Source: Solimonas sp040754295
GTDB taxonomy: Bacteria; Pseudomonadota; Gammaproteobacteria; Nevskiales; Nevskiaceae
Length of the DNA stretch: 61,810 bases
Assembly: GCA_040754295.1 (NCBI GenBank)
Contig: JBFMCQ010000016.1
Location: forward strand, 1 to 61,810
Direction of reading: 5' to 3'
This document shows positions 1 through 8,166 of this stretch, piece after piece. The number at the start of each line of letters is the position of its first letter. Within the stretch, counting starts at the first letter, position 1. Below the pieces are notes generated by a model that was not told where the DNA came from, ran no database searches, and saw nothing but the letters and a program-made list of their open reading frames with translations. The translations under genes and the position numbers were made by a program.

Positions 1-1
1 G

Positions 2-844
2 CTGCTGCGCCGGCTGGCGCTGGCCCTTGCCGGCCGCCCGCGACTGACTCAGTGGCTGGGGCGCGCCGTCGGCCGACTCAACTGGGCGCTGCGACCGCTG
101 GCGCGCCGGCGCGACCTGGCCAATCTGCGCCTGGCGCTGCCGGATCGCCCGGCGGCGGAACGGGCCGCCATCGGCCGCGATTCACTGTGCCAGGCCAGCG
201 TGGGCGCACTGGAATTCCTGCAGCTCGTGGAAGGGGTCCTTGCCGCCGAGCAGTTCGCCGGCACGGTCACGGTCCACGGCCGCGAACACCTGGACCAGGC
301 GCTGGCCGCGGGCCGCGGCGTGCTGGCCGTGAGCCTGCACCTGGGGCATTTCGCCAAGGTGCCGCTGTGGCTGGCGCAGGCGGGCTACCCGGTCGCCATC
401 GTCATCCGCGAGGCCCGCCGCGTGCCGCGCGGCTACTACGTCGATGCCCTGCGGCGGCTGGGCATCGAGGCCATCCGCATCGAACCCGACCAGCCGGCGG
501 CGCCGCGCGTGCTGGACGCCCTGCGTCGCGGGCGGGTCGTGATGATCTACATCGATCAGGGGGTCAAGGACGACGGCGGGCTCGACATCGACTTCCTCGG
601 CAAGTCGGTGCCGATGCCGGCCGGGCCCTTCGTGCTGGCGCGCCGGGCGCGGGCGCCGCTGTTGCCGGTGTTCTTGCGCCCACGCGAGCAGGACATCGTC
701 GTCCACCCGGCCTTGGCGCCGGCCGCCGGCCGCCTGCGTGCCACCGACCCCACCGTGCAGGCCCTGTACCGCTTGGCGGAGTCGCAGATCCGGGCCTATC
801 CGGAATACTGGCAGTGGCGCTACCGGCGCTGGGCGCGGCGGTAG
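2..844 (+). CDS. LpxL/HtrB-like lysophospholipid acyltransferase, 5'-truncated
   Basis: The reading frame is open from the first bases of the window, so the N-terminus lies upstream; it ends at TAG 842-844. The visible 280 residues match the lipid A/LPLAT acyltransferase family: a region around the usual H-x4-E motif, then VIREARRVPRGYY, MIYIDQGVKDDGG and PMPAGPFVLARRARAPLLPV. Family members move acyl chains onto lipid A precursors or related lipids at the inner membrane. The motif reads HLGHFA, so the acid expected five residues after the histidine (bases 353-355) is alanine. It converges on the GT2-GtrA gene with 63 bp between stops. A close relative lies at 4387-5307 with the same loss. 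Family assignment is firm; substrate and activity are unknown. Confidence 0.85.
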   Translation: MLRRLALALAGRPRLTQWLGRAVGRLNWALRPLARRRDLANLRLALPDRPAAERAAIGRDSLCQASVGALEFLQLVEGVLAAEQFAGTVTVHGREHLDQALAAGRGVLAVSLHLGHFAKVPLWLAQAGYPVAIVIREARRVPRGYYVDALRRLGIEAIRIEPDQPAAPRVLDALRRGRVVMIYIDQGVKDDGGLDIDFLGKSVPMPAGPFVLARRARAPLLPVFLRPREQDIVVHPALAPAAGRLRATDPTVQALYRLAESQIRAYPEYWQWRYRRWARR

Positions 845-907
845 CGGTCGGCCGCTTCCAGGCCAGGGGATCATGCTTCCGGTTTCCACGCCGGACGCTG
901 CGGCGGT

Positions 908-1990
908 TCATTTGCGCCAGGTATAGACGCTGGTCACCGCATAGTTCCAGACCGCGCCGACCAGCACGCCGCTGAGCGCCGAGGCGATCCAGAAAGTCTC
1001 GCGCTGGTACAGGTAGGCGGCGATGCCGACATTGGCCAGGGCGCCGACGCTGCAGGCCAGCGTGAACGACAGCCAGCCGCCCACGAAGCGCCAGCCGCGC
1101 AAACGCCGGTCACGGTAGGTCAGGCTGTTGTTGAGCACGTAGTTGAACGTCATGGCGCCGAGCGTGGCCAGCACCTGCGCCGGCACGAACCCCAGGTCAA
1201 GGCCGCGGAAAGCCGCCCACAGCACCGCCAGATGCACGCCCACGCCCAGCCCGCCGACGGCCGAAAACGCCAGAAAGCGCACCGGCACGAAGCGGCCGAG
1301 CCGCTTCTCCGCGAGCAGCGCCAGGTAGTCGAGCACGACCTTGCTATCGAGCTTGCTGTGGCCGGCCATGCGGCTGCGAAAGGTGTAGGGCAGCTCCACT
1401 GCGCGCAGCGGGGGCGGCGCCGAGGCGAGCAGGTCGACCAGCAGCTTGTAGCCGATGGCCGACACGCCGTTGCGCAGGCAGGCCATCAAGGCCGGGCGCG
1501 TGAGCATGAAAAAGCCGCTCATCGGATCGCTCAGCCGCGTCTTGAGCACGGCGCGGCTGAGCCGCTCGCCGGCACGGCTGAGCCAGCGGCGATGGGTCGG
1601 GAAATCGCCGGGGCCGCCGCCCGCGAGGTGACGGCTGCCGACGACGATGTCGGCCTGCCCGCCGCGCAGGGCCTCCAGCATGGGCCGCAGCAGGGCCGGG
1701 TCGTGCTGCAGGTCGCCGTCCATCACCGCGAGAAACGGCGCCGACGAGGCCAGCATGCCCTCGATGCAGGCGCCGGCCAGCCCGCGCCGGCCGATGCGCT
1801 GCAGGCAGCGCACGTGCCGGTTCTGCTGCGCGAGGGCGCGTGCCCGCTCGGCGGTGCCGTCCGGCGAGTCGTCGTCGACGAACAACACCTCCCAGTCGAT
1901 GCCGTCGAGTGCGCGCGTCAGTTCGCCGACCAGCGGCGACAGGTTGTCGGCCTCGTTGAAGGTGGGCACCACCACGGTCAGCTCGGGCAT
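908..1990 (-). CDS. GT2 dolichyl-phosphate-mannose-synthase-like domain fused to GtrA-like membrane domain
   Basis: Residues 1 to about 230 form a GT-A glycosyltransferase: VVVPTFNEADN at the N-terminus, the nucleotide-binding VDDDSPDGT, the metal-binding DGDLQHDP and SGFFML. Residues about 235-360 hold four predicted membrane segments with the GtrA pattern (RFLAFSAVGG, FNYVLNNSLTYRDRR). Such fusions make and probably flip a polyprenyl-phosphate-linked sugar used to decorate envelope glycans or lipids; the sugar cannot be read from sequence. I chose ATG at 1990 because the family homology starts at MPELTVVVPT; a TTG seven codons upstream is the alternative. It is the last gene of the minus-strand run, 93 bp after the epimerase. 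Confidence 0.88.
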   Translation of the reverse strand: MPELTVVVPTFNEADNLSPLVGELTRALDGIDWEVLFVDDDSPDGTAERARALAQQNRHVRCLQRIGRRGLAGACIEGMLASSAPFLAVMDGDLQHDPALLRPMLEALRGGQADIVVGSRHLAGGGPGDFPTHRRWLSRAGERLSRAVLKTRLSDPMSGFFMLTRPALMACLRNGVSAIGYKLLVDLLASAPPPLRAVELPYTFRSRMAGHSKLDSKVVLDYLALLAEKRLGRFVPVRFLAFSAVGGLGVGVHLAVLWAAFRGLDLGFVPAQVLATLGAMTFNYVLNNSLTYRDRRLRGWRFVGGWLSFTLACSVGALANVGIAAYLYQRETFWIASALSGVLVGAVWNYAVTSVYTWRK

Positions 1991-2083
1991 GCGGACGCTC
2001 GCACGGCTCAAAGCCGATGATTCTCCGTCATCGCGATTGCGGGATCACCTCGCGAGCTGCCCGGGCGTCAGGCAGCGGTATCG

Positions 2084-3058
2084 TCAACCCAGGCCGGGCA
2101 GCCAGCCGGCCGCGCGGTACCAGGCCGCGGCATCGGCGAAACCGCTGTTCAAGTCGAAACGCGGCGTCCAGCCGGGCAGGCGCGCAAGCTCCTCGGGCGC
2201 AACCGACCAGTCCTCGTGACGCAGCTCGCGCAGCTTCTGCGAGCTGAGCATCGTCGCCGAACCGAAGGCGCGCGCGACATCGCCGATGGCGGCGACGCCG
2301 CGCAGCAGCGCGCCCGGGGCCTGCACGAAGCGCGGCGCCGGATTGCCCACGGCGTTCGCGGCTGCCGTGAGCACGTCGCGCCAGCGATAGCCCTGCGGCC
2401 GCGCGTCGGCCGCCGTGAGCACGGCGCCGCCCCGCGGCTGCTCGAGCAGACGGACGAGCAAATCGACCAGGTCGGCGACGTGAATCACCGCGGCGCGCGC
2501 ATCGGGCCGGCCGAGCAGCGGCACCAGGCGCCGGCGCGCGAGCTGGAAGAAGACCAGCGTCTCGCGATCGCCCGGACCGTAGACCACCGGCGGGCGCAGC
2601 ACCGAAGCGCGCCCACCGAGAATCTCCACGACCGCATCCTCGCCGGCACGCTTGCTCGCCGCGTAGTCGGACAGGCCGGGCTCGCGCGCGGCGATGGTCG
2701 AGACATGAACGAAGCGCGCGTCCGGCGCCCCTTGCCTGGCGATGCCTGCGAGCCGCACAGCGCCGTCGTGATTGACCGCGAAGAACTGGTGGCGGCGCGC
2801 CGCCTTGATCAGACCGGCCAGGTGAATGACGGCGTCGGCGCCGTCGACGAGCCTCGCCAGCGCAGCAGCGTCGCCCAGATCGCCGGCGACGACCTGCGGG
2901 CGCAGCGATCGCCACTCGGGGACATCGGGTTCGCGCCGCAGCAGCAGGCGGAGCTGCCAGCCGGCCGCGGCCAGCGCGACGACCAGATGCCGGCCGATGA
3001 AGCCGGTGGCGCCGGTCACGGCGACCAGGCGCGCGGACGGCGGTGTCGATGGGGACAC
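2084..3058 (-). CDS. NAD-dependent epimerase/dehydratase (extended SDR)
   Basis: The Rossmann motif GATGFIG sits near residue 15, followed by acidic turns (VAGDLGD), HLAGLIKAARR, the catalytic STIAAREPGLSDYAASK segment with YxxxK, and RPPVVYGPGDRE. These define an extended SDR nucleotide-sugar or steroid-type epimerase/dehydratase. The substrate is not determinable. GTG 3058 is the preferred start because AGGAG lies seven bases upstream; the longer TTG start at 3091 lacks such a site. It follows the Omp85-like gene by 69 bp and precedes the GT2-GtrA gene, so a role in modifying the sugar or lipid handled by this locus is plausible but inferred. Confidence 0.85.
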   Translation of the reverse strand: MSPSTPPSARLVAVTGATGFIGRHLVVALAAAGWQLRLLLRREPDVPEWRSLRPQVVAGDLGDAAALARLVDGADAVIHLAGLIKAARRHQFFAVNHDGAVRLAGIARQGAPDARFVHVSTIAAREPGLSDYAASKRAGEDAVVEILGGRASVLRPPVVYGPGDRETLVFFQLARRRLVPLLGRPDARAAVIHVADLVDLLVRLLEQPRGGAVLTAADARPQGYRWRDVLTAAANAVGNPAPRFVQAPGALLRGVAAIGDVARAFGSATMLSSQKLRELRHEDWSVAPEELARLPGWTPRFDLNSGFADAAAWYRAAGWLPGLG

Positions 3059-3127
3059 GGCGGGACTCCTGTGGGGTTCGGCTCCGCGCAACGCGGCAGC
3101 GGATGGGCGCCAGCATAGCAGCGGCGC

Positions 3128-4387
3128 TCAGATCGCCAACACGAACACGCGCAGACCGTCCCCGTCGATCAGCGGGTAGGCGATTCCGGCCTCGAATTCG
3201 ACGTTGACGAACCAGGTCAGCTTGACGCTGACGCCCAAGCCGAGCGAGGCGTAGAGCAGGCGCCCGTCAGCATGCGAGATGTCATCGAGTGCGCTGCCGA
3301 GCTCGAGCGAAGTGAGCAGCCGCAGCCAGTTCCAGCCGACCGGGCGCAGAAAATCGGCCGAGGCGTAGTAGGCGAGGTCGCCCTCGATGCGTTCGCGCTC
3401 GTAGCCGCGCAACTGCGAGGAGCCGCCGTACTCGAAGGCATCGGCCGGACGTGAAGCCGGCCCGCCGTGGTAGCCGCCGAGCTCGGCCGTGAAGCGCAGC
3501 GTCTGGTGCTCGCGCTGGCCGACCCGCCGTTCCTGCCGGTAGCGGCTGTAGTGCGACCAGAAGCTGTAGTCCGAGGCGATGCCGTCCTGGGCCCCGGCGA
3601 GCAAGGTCGAAAAGCTCTCGCCGGTCTGGCTGTACAGGTGGTCGTGCAGGCCGTTGTAGGACAGGCTGAGCACCGGTCCGGTGGCCGTGCCATAGGCCGC
3701 CGGCGCCATGAAACCGTCGGCCTCCTGGTTCTGCCAGCGCAGGCCTGCGCCGATTTTCCAGCCCTGCGAGGCCGGGCCGCGGCCGAACGCGTGCGACATG
3801 GAAAGGCCGAGCGACTGCCTGCGTTCCCGGAACTCCACGTCTTCGGGACTGACCGAGTCCTCGTCGATATAGCTGCCCGAAACGCTCAGCGAGTTGCGGC
3901 TATTGCCGACGAAGGGGACGTCGTAGCTCGTAAAGAAGTTGGTCGAATCGTCGCGGTCCTGGCGCTTATAGTCGCGTTGCACGAACAGCAGCGCCCAGCG
4001 GTGATTGAGCCCCCAGACGTTGTTCCAGCGCAGCTGCAGGCCGTAGCCGGTATCGCCGTCGGAATTGGCTTCGAGCCGGGGAATCGGGATGACATACCAC
4101 TTCTCGCGCACCGTGAACACGACGCGCACGCCGTCTTCGAGAGCTTCCTGCCGGAGCTTGACTTCGCGGAACAGCCCGAGATCCTGGATCGCCTGGCGGC
4201 TGCGCTCGAGCTTTTCGGGATCGGCCGGATCGCCGATCGCAACGACGAGTTCGCGCTGCATCGTCTCCGGGCGCGTGATCTCATTGCCCTCGTATGCGAT
4301 TTGCCGGATCGGCGGCCAGGCCTCCGCGGCCAGCGACGCCTGTGCGACCCAGAAGAGCAGGCCCGCCGCGATGCGGACCGAGGTCAT
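3128..4387 (-). CDS. Omp85/BamA-TamA-like outer membrane protein with a single POTRA domain
   Basis: A cleavable signal (about residues 1-21, ending SLAAEA) leads into one POTRA-like module (residues about 27-95: IRQIAYEGNEITRPETMQRE ending in VREKWYVIPIP), then a beta-rich barrel of about 310 residues. The barrel contains GGSSQLRGYERERIEGD, matching the (V/L)RGY loop-6 signature of Omp85 proteins. At 419 residues with one POTRA it is much shorter than BamA (five) or TamA (three). The ATG at 4387 overlaps the TGA of the upstream acyltransferase (TGATG), so translation is probably coupled. It could insert or export a surface molecule made by the adjacent lipid genes; that is inference. Confidence 0.85.
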   Translation of the reverse strand: MTSVRIAAGLLFWVAQASLAAEAWPPIRQIAYEGNEITRPETMQRELVVAIGDPADPEKLERSRQAIQDLGLFREVKLRQEALEDGVRVVFTVREKWYVIPIPRLEANSDGDTGYGLQLRWNNVWGLNHRWALLFVQRDYKRQDRDDSTNFFTSYDVPFVGNSRNSLSVSGSYIDEDSVSPEDVEFRERRQSLGLSMSHAFGRGPASQGWKIGAGLRWQNQEADGFMAPAAYGTATGPVLSLSYNGLHDHLYSQTGESFSTLLAGAQDGIASDYSFWSHYSRYRQERRVGQREHQTLRFTAELGGYHGGPASRPADAFEYGGSSQLRGYERERIEGDLAYYASADFLRPVGWNWLRLLTSLELGSALDDISHADGRLLYASLGLGVSVKLTWFVNVEFEAGIAYPLIDGDGLRVFVLAI

Positions 4388-5307
4388 CAATCCGATCCTG
4401 CGAGCGGGTATTTCCGCCAGCGCCGGTGGTGCCAGCTCCAGAGCTGCGGCCGCTCCCGAACCTGCCGCTCGGTGAGCTGCAGCAGTCGTGCGAGATCGGC
4501 TTCGAGCGGCCCGCTGCCGGCCAGTGCGACCGGCGGGCGGATCGCGAAACGCCAGACCGGGTCGGCCGCCAGGGTCTCGACCGGCAACACCGGCGCGCGG
4601 GCGTGGCGGGCCAGCTGCACCGGCCCCGCCGGCATGGGCATGTCCTTGCCGAGAAAGCGCTGCACGATTCCGTCTTCCGCCTTTTTGACGCCCTGGTCCA
4701 TCATCACGAAGACGATGCGGCCCTCGCGCAGCGCGCCAAGCATCTGTCCGTACGCGCGCAAGCCGGTATTGGCGAGTATGCCCTGAACGCCGTAGCGCGC
4801 GAGGCCGTCCTGGAAAAAGCCGGCGGACATCATCCGCGCCTCGCGATAAACGACGCTGACCGGCCAGCCGCTGTCGGCCAGCCGGATCGCCAGCAGCGCC
4901 GCATTGCCCATGTGCGCCGCCAGCAGGATTGCGCCGCGGCCGTGCGCGAGCGCCGCCTGCAGTTCTTCGAGGCCCTCGATCCGGCAGTGCGCGGCAAGCA
5001 TCCCGGCATTCTGGCGGCGATCCATCATCGCCATGATTTCGAACACCGCGCCGCTGTTGATGCGGTAGGCCTGCCGCAGCTGTGCCGCGACCTGCGGATC
5101 ATCGGGTGCACGGCCCAGGACGGCGGCCATGTCCTGCTGCTGGCGCAGGCGGTTGCCGCGATCCAGCCAAAACTGCAGCTCGGCGAACAGACTGCCGAGG
5201 CGCCGGGCGCGGGCAAAGCCGGCGCAACGCAGCAGCCAGCGCAGCGCCAGAAAGCTGAGGCGGCGGCGTGCGCGCCGCAGGCGCAGGCGCAGGCTCGGCT
5301 CAGCCAT
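4387..5307 (-). CDS. LpxL/HtrB-like lysophospholipid acyltransferase (second copy)
   Basis: This 306-residue membrane-associated acyltransferase is related to the truncated gene at the window start: shared blocks are VVYREARMMSAGFFQDGL, VMMDQGVKKAEDG and PMPAGPVQLARHARAPVLPV. The N-terminus is strongly basic (LRLRLRRARRR) with a hydrophobic anchor. The expected H-x4-E motif reads HMGNAA (His132, Ala137), again without the acid. ATG 5307 overlaps the end of the ABC exporter gene by 8 bp (ATGGCTGA), and its stop overlaps the next start, so it sits inside a coupled operon of exporter, acyltransferase and outer-membrane barrel. Either it uses a different catalytic acid or it no longer acylates. 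Confidence 0.87.
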   Translation of the reverse strand: MAEPSLRLRLRRARRRLSFLALRWLLRCAGFARARRLGSLFAELQFWLDRGNRLRQQQDMAAVLGRAPDDPQVAAQLRQAYRINSGAVFEIMAMMDRRQNAGMLAAHCRIEGLEELQAALAHGRGAILLAAHMGNAALLAIRLADSGWPVSVVYREARMMSAGFFQDGLARYGVQGILANTGLRAYGQMLGALREGRIVFVMMDQGVKKAEDGIVQRFLGKDMPMPAGPVQLARHARAPVLPVETLAADPVWRFAIRPPVALAGSGPLEADLARLLQLTERQVRERPQLWSWHHRRWRKYPLAGSD

Positions 5308-7072
5308 GCACCGGCGCACGCGCCCCGCGGCTCGGCGACGGCGTCTCGCCGATCTGGCCATCGGCCAGGCGGTAGATGTGGTCCGCCACCTGGACCAGGC
5401 GCTCCTGGTGCGCGACCGCGAGTATCGTCAGCTTGCCCTTGAGACGGCTCACGGTTTCGACCACCGCGGCCTGCGCCTCTGAGTCGAGATTGCTGGTGGC
5501 CTCGTCGAGGATCAGCAGGCGCGGCCGGTGCACCAGCGCGCGCGCGATCGCCAGGCGCTGCCGCTGCCCGCCGGAGAGTCGCGAGCCGCCCTCGCCGACG
5601 CGAGTCTGCAAGCCTTCGGGCATGGCCTCGACGAATTCGAGCGCGTCGGCGGCGCGCAGCGCCTCGCGAATCTCGGCTTCGTCCAGATCCTCGCCGAGCG
5701 TGAGATTGTAGGCCACGGACTCGTTGACCATGACGGATTCCTGCGGCACGTAGCCGATCTGGCGCCGCCACTGGCGCAGGTCGATCTCGTCGAGCGGCAC
5801 GCCGTCGACGAGGATGCGGCCCGACTCGGGCTGCTGCAGGCCGACCACGAGATCGAGCAGGGTGGTCTTGCCGGCGCCGGAGGGGCCGACGATCACCGTC
5901 AGCTCGCGCGCCGGCACCGTGAGCGAGCCCTGCCGGAGAATCGGCTGGCCGTCGCCGTGACCGAAGCGCACCGCATCGAAGCGGATTCCCTGATCGAGCG
6001 CGACCCTGCGATGGCCGCCGCGCGGTTCGTGCTGCGAACGCGCGGCGACGATGCCTTCGATCAGCGACCAGTAAGCGCTTTCGCGCACCACCACCTGCTG
6101 GTAGGCGCGCTGCGCCTTGGACAGATAGCTGACCACGCGTGCCAGCAGGAACAGCATCACCAGCACCGCCGCCAGCGGCATCTCGAGCACCACCAGGCTC
6201 AGATAAAAACCGACACCGACCATGATCGCGAGCAGCGGCTCCTGCAGCGCCATCAACGCCTCCTTGCTGATGACCTGCCGGCGCAGCGCACGCCGCAGCT
6301 GCTTGGTCTGGTCGGACAGCAGCGCATCGACATGATCCTCGCGCGCCATCGCCTTGAGCGGCTTGGCTGCCGCGAGCTGGCCGCTGATCGCCGACAGCAG
6401 CCGCTTGAGCAGCTCGGTCTGATGCTGGCCGGCGCGCCGCGAACTGCGGATCAGGATGCTCAGCAGCGCCAGCAGCAGTGCGCCGGCGAGCGCCGCCGCG
6501 GCCCCCGCCTGCCAGGAGATCGTCAGCGCGATCACCAGGTAGATCAGGGCATTGAGCAGCATCGCCGTCATTTCGGCGCTGTACTGGAAGGCCTCCGAGG
6601 CGCGCTGCGCTTCCGTGGCCACGGCGTTCGACAGGCGCCCGACCGACTGCTGCAGGTAGTGCCGCCAGCGCGCGGCCATGATCGCGCGAATCAGCGCCAG
6701 CCGCAGATCGGTCGCGATATGCGCCACCGTGTAACCGACCTGGCGATTGGCCAGCAGCGTCAGCACCGCCTTGAGCGAAATCAGCACGATGGCCAGCGTC
6801 AGCAGCACCGGCGCGCTCGGTTCCAGGCCCAGGGTCCGGGCGATCTGGAGCGCGACTTTCTCGGGCGCGGAAGGCTCCGCATCGCTCTGGGTCGCCAGCG
6901 TCAGCATCGACAGCAGCATCGACAGCCCGAGCCCGTCCATCAGGCCGGCCGCGAAAACCGCGATCAGCGCCGCGAGGCTGCGCGCCGGATACGTCCGCAC
7001 GAAGGCCGCGATCATCGGAATCGCCCCACGACTCCGAACCGAGGTCAGCGCTTGTTGGGATTTGGTCTTCAT
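5300..7072 (-). CDS. MsbA-like ABC exporter (fused permease and ATPase)
   Basis: A type I exporter half-transporter of about 590 residues. Roughly six membrane segments occupy residues 20-330; the nucleotide-binding domain follows, with Walker A GPSGAGKTTL (about 395-405), Q-loop YVPQES, signature LSGGQRQRLAIARAL (about 500), Walker B LLILDEATSNLD (about 520) and H-loop AVAHQ. All catalytic motifs are intact. Homologues flip lipid A, lipid-linked sugars or lipopeptides. Flanking lipid kinase, desaturase and acyltransferase genes suggest a lipid cargo. ATG 7072 (MKTKSQQ) was chosen; an in-frame GTG at 7102 is possible. Its stop overlaps the acyltransferase start by 8 bp. Confidence 0.92.
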   Translation of the reverse strand: MKTKSQQALTSVRSRGAIPMIAAFVRTYPARSLAALIAVFAAGLMDGLGLSMLLSMLTLATQSDAEPSAPEKVALQIARTLGLEPSAPVLLTLAIVLISLKAVLTLLANRQVGYTVAHIATDLRLALIRAIMAARWRHYLQQSVGRLSNAVATEAQRASEAFQYSAEMTAMLLNALIYLVIALTISWQAGAAAALAGALLLALLSILIRSSRRAGQHQTELLKRLLSAISGQLAAAKPLKAMAREDHVDALLSDQTKQLRRALRRQVISKEALMALQEPLLAIMVGVGFYLSLVVLEMPLAAVLVMLFLLARVVSYLSKAQRAYQQVVVRESAYWSLIEGIVAARSQHEPRGGHRRVALDQGIRFDAVRFGHGDGQPILRQGSLTVPARELTVIVGPSGAGKTTLLDLVVGLQQPESGRILVDGVPLDEIDLRQWRRQIGYVPQESVMVNESVAYNLTLGEDLDEAEIREALRAADALEFVEAMPEGLQTRVGEGGSRLSGGQRQRLAIARALVHRPRLLILDEATSNLDSEAQAAVVETVSRLKGKLTILAVAHQERLVQVADHIYRLADGQIGETPSPSRGARAPVHG

Positions 7073-7155
7073 AGCGACGTCAGCCGCGTGCACGGCCCCC
7101 ACGGGAGCCCAAGGCGGCGCTCACGCATCGGCCGAAAACAACCGTCCGCAGGAAC

Positions 7156-8166
7156 TCATGGCCGCAACAAACGGATCCGCGGCCCGCAGCTAATCCGCAC
7201 CGGCCGCTCGGGGTCGGTATCGAATTTCTCGCCGTCGAGCGAATAGCCGGTCAAACCGTGGACCTCCAGCTGCCTGCAACGGCCGCTCAAATAGCCCGTC
7301 TGCTCGTTCATGCCCGCCGTGAAACGGCCGGTGAGCACGCGCGGCAGGCGCCACCAGAAGCGGGGCGCGGCCAATGATACGGCCGTGACTCTCAAATCGC
7401 CCTGTCCGCGGTCGGCATAGGGATTGAACCAGCCGATCGGGTGACGCAGCGTCGTCGCCAGCAGAACGCGGAGCGGGCCCTGCAGAGGCCCATAGCCGTC
7501 CGCCACGACGCGCAGCTTCGGACAGGCCATGCCGCTGCGGCCGAACAGCGACAGAACACCGAGTTTGAGCAGGCACCACGGCGTGCTGAGCGCACCGGCC
7601 CGCCACCCACCGCGCCGGCGCTGGTCGTGACAATAGCGGATGACGCTGTGGACCAGCGCGGCGCCGAGCAGGAAACCGTGGCGCGGCGGCGCCGGCGACT
7701 GCTCGACGCGCAGGATGCAGCGCTCCTCGAGCGCCGCGTCCCAGACATCATCGTCGAGGCGGTCCAGGGCGCGCTCCAGCGCCGCCACCGTACAGCCCGG
7801 CGCGACCAGGTCCGCCGCCGTCATATTGCTGCGGCCGCCCGGCAATACCAGCAGATCCGGCATCCAGGCGCCGGCGGCCCGGCTCGCCAGCTGGTCGACG
7901 ATGGCGTGCACGGTGCCGTCCCCGGCATAGACGATCAGGTGACGCTGCTGCTGCGCCAGAATGCGTTCGACGGCGCCGCTGAGCGCCGCCATGCTGTCGA
8001 TCTCGACGATCTCGAGTCCGCGCGCCCTGGCCGTCGCCAGCAGGCGCGCGAGCTCGCGGCCGCGTGAGGCGCGAAAGCTCAGCGGGTTGACGATCAGGCA
8101 GGGCGCTGCGGGCCGGTCGATGCTGGCCGCCCGCGCCGGAACGGCTCCCAAGTGGGGAACGCTCAA
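7156..8166 (-). CDS. Diacylglycerol kinase-family lipid kinase
   Basis: The frame contains CLIVNPLSFRASRG, the nucleotide-loop YAGDGTVHAIVDQL, LPGGRSNMTAADL (the GGxTN-type block of bacterial lipid kinases) and a C-terminal TGYSLDGEKFDTD beta domain, as in DagK/YegS-type enzymes that phosphorylate diacylglycerol, ceramide or similar lipids with ATP. The frame stays open far upstream into the desaturase, but homology starts only after its stop. I placed the start at TTG 8166, whose bases overlap the desaturase stop (TTGA); another TTG lies at 8151. Translational coupling with the desaturase is likely. The start is uncertain, the family is not. Confidence 0.82.
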   Translation of the reverse strand: MSVPHLGAVPARAASIDRPAAPCLIVNPLSFRASRGRELARLLATARARGLEIVEIDSMAALSGAVERILAQQQRHLIVYAGDGTVHAIVDQLASRAAGAWMPDLLVLPGGRSNMTAADLVAPGCTVAALERALDRLDDDVWDAALEERCILRVEQSPAPPRHGFLLGAALVHSVIRYCHDQRRRGGWRAGALSTPWCLLKLGVLSLFGRSGMACPKLRVVADGYGPLQGPLRVLLATTLRHPIGWFNPYADRGQGDLRVTAVSLAAPRFWWRLPRVLTGRFTAGMNEQTGYLSGRCRQLEVHGLTGYSLDGEKFDTDPERPVRISCGPRIRLLRP

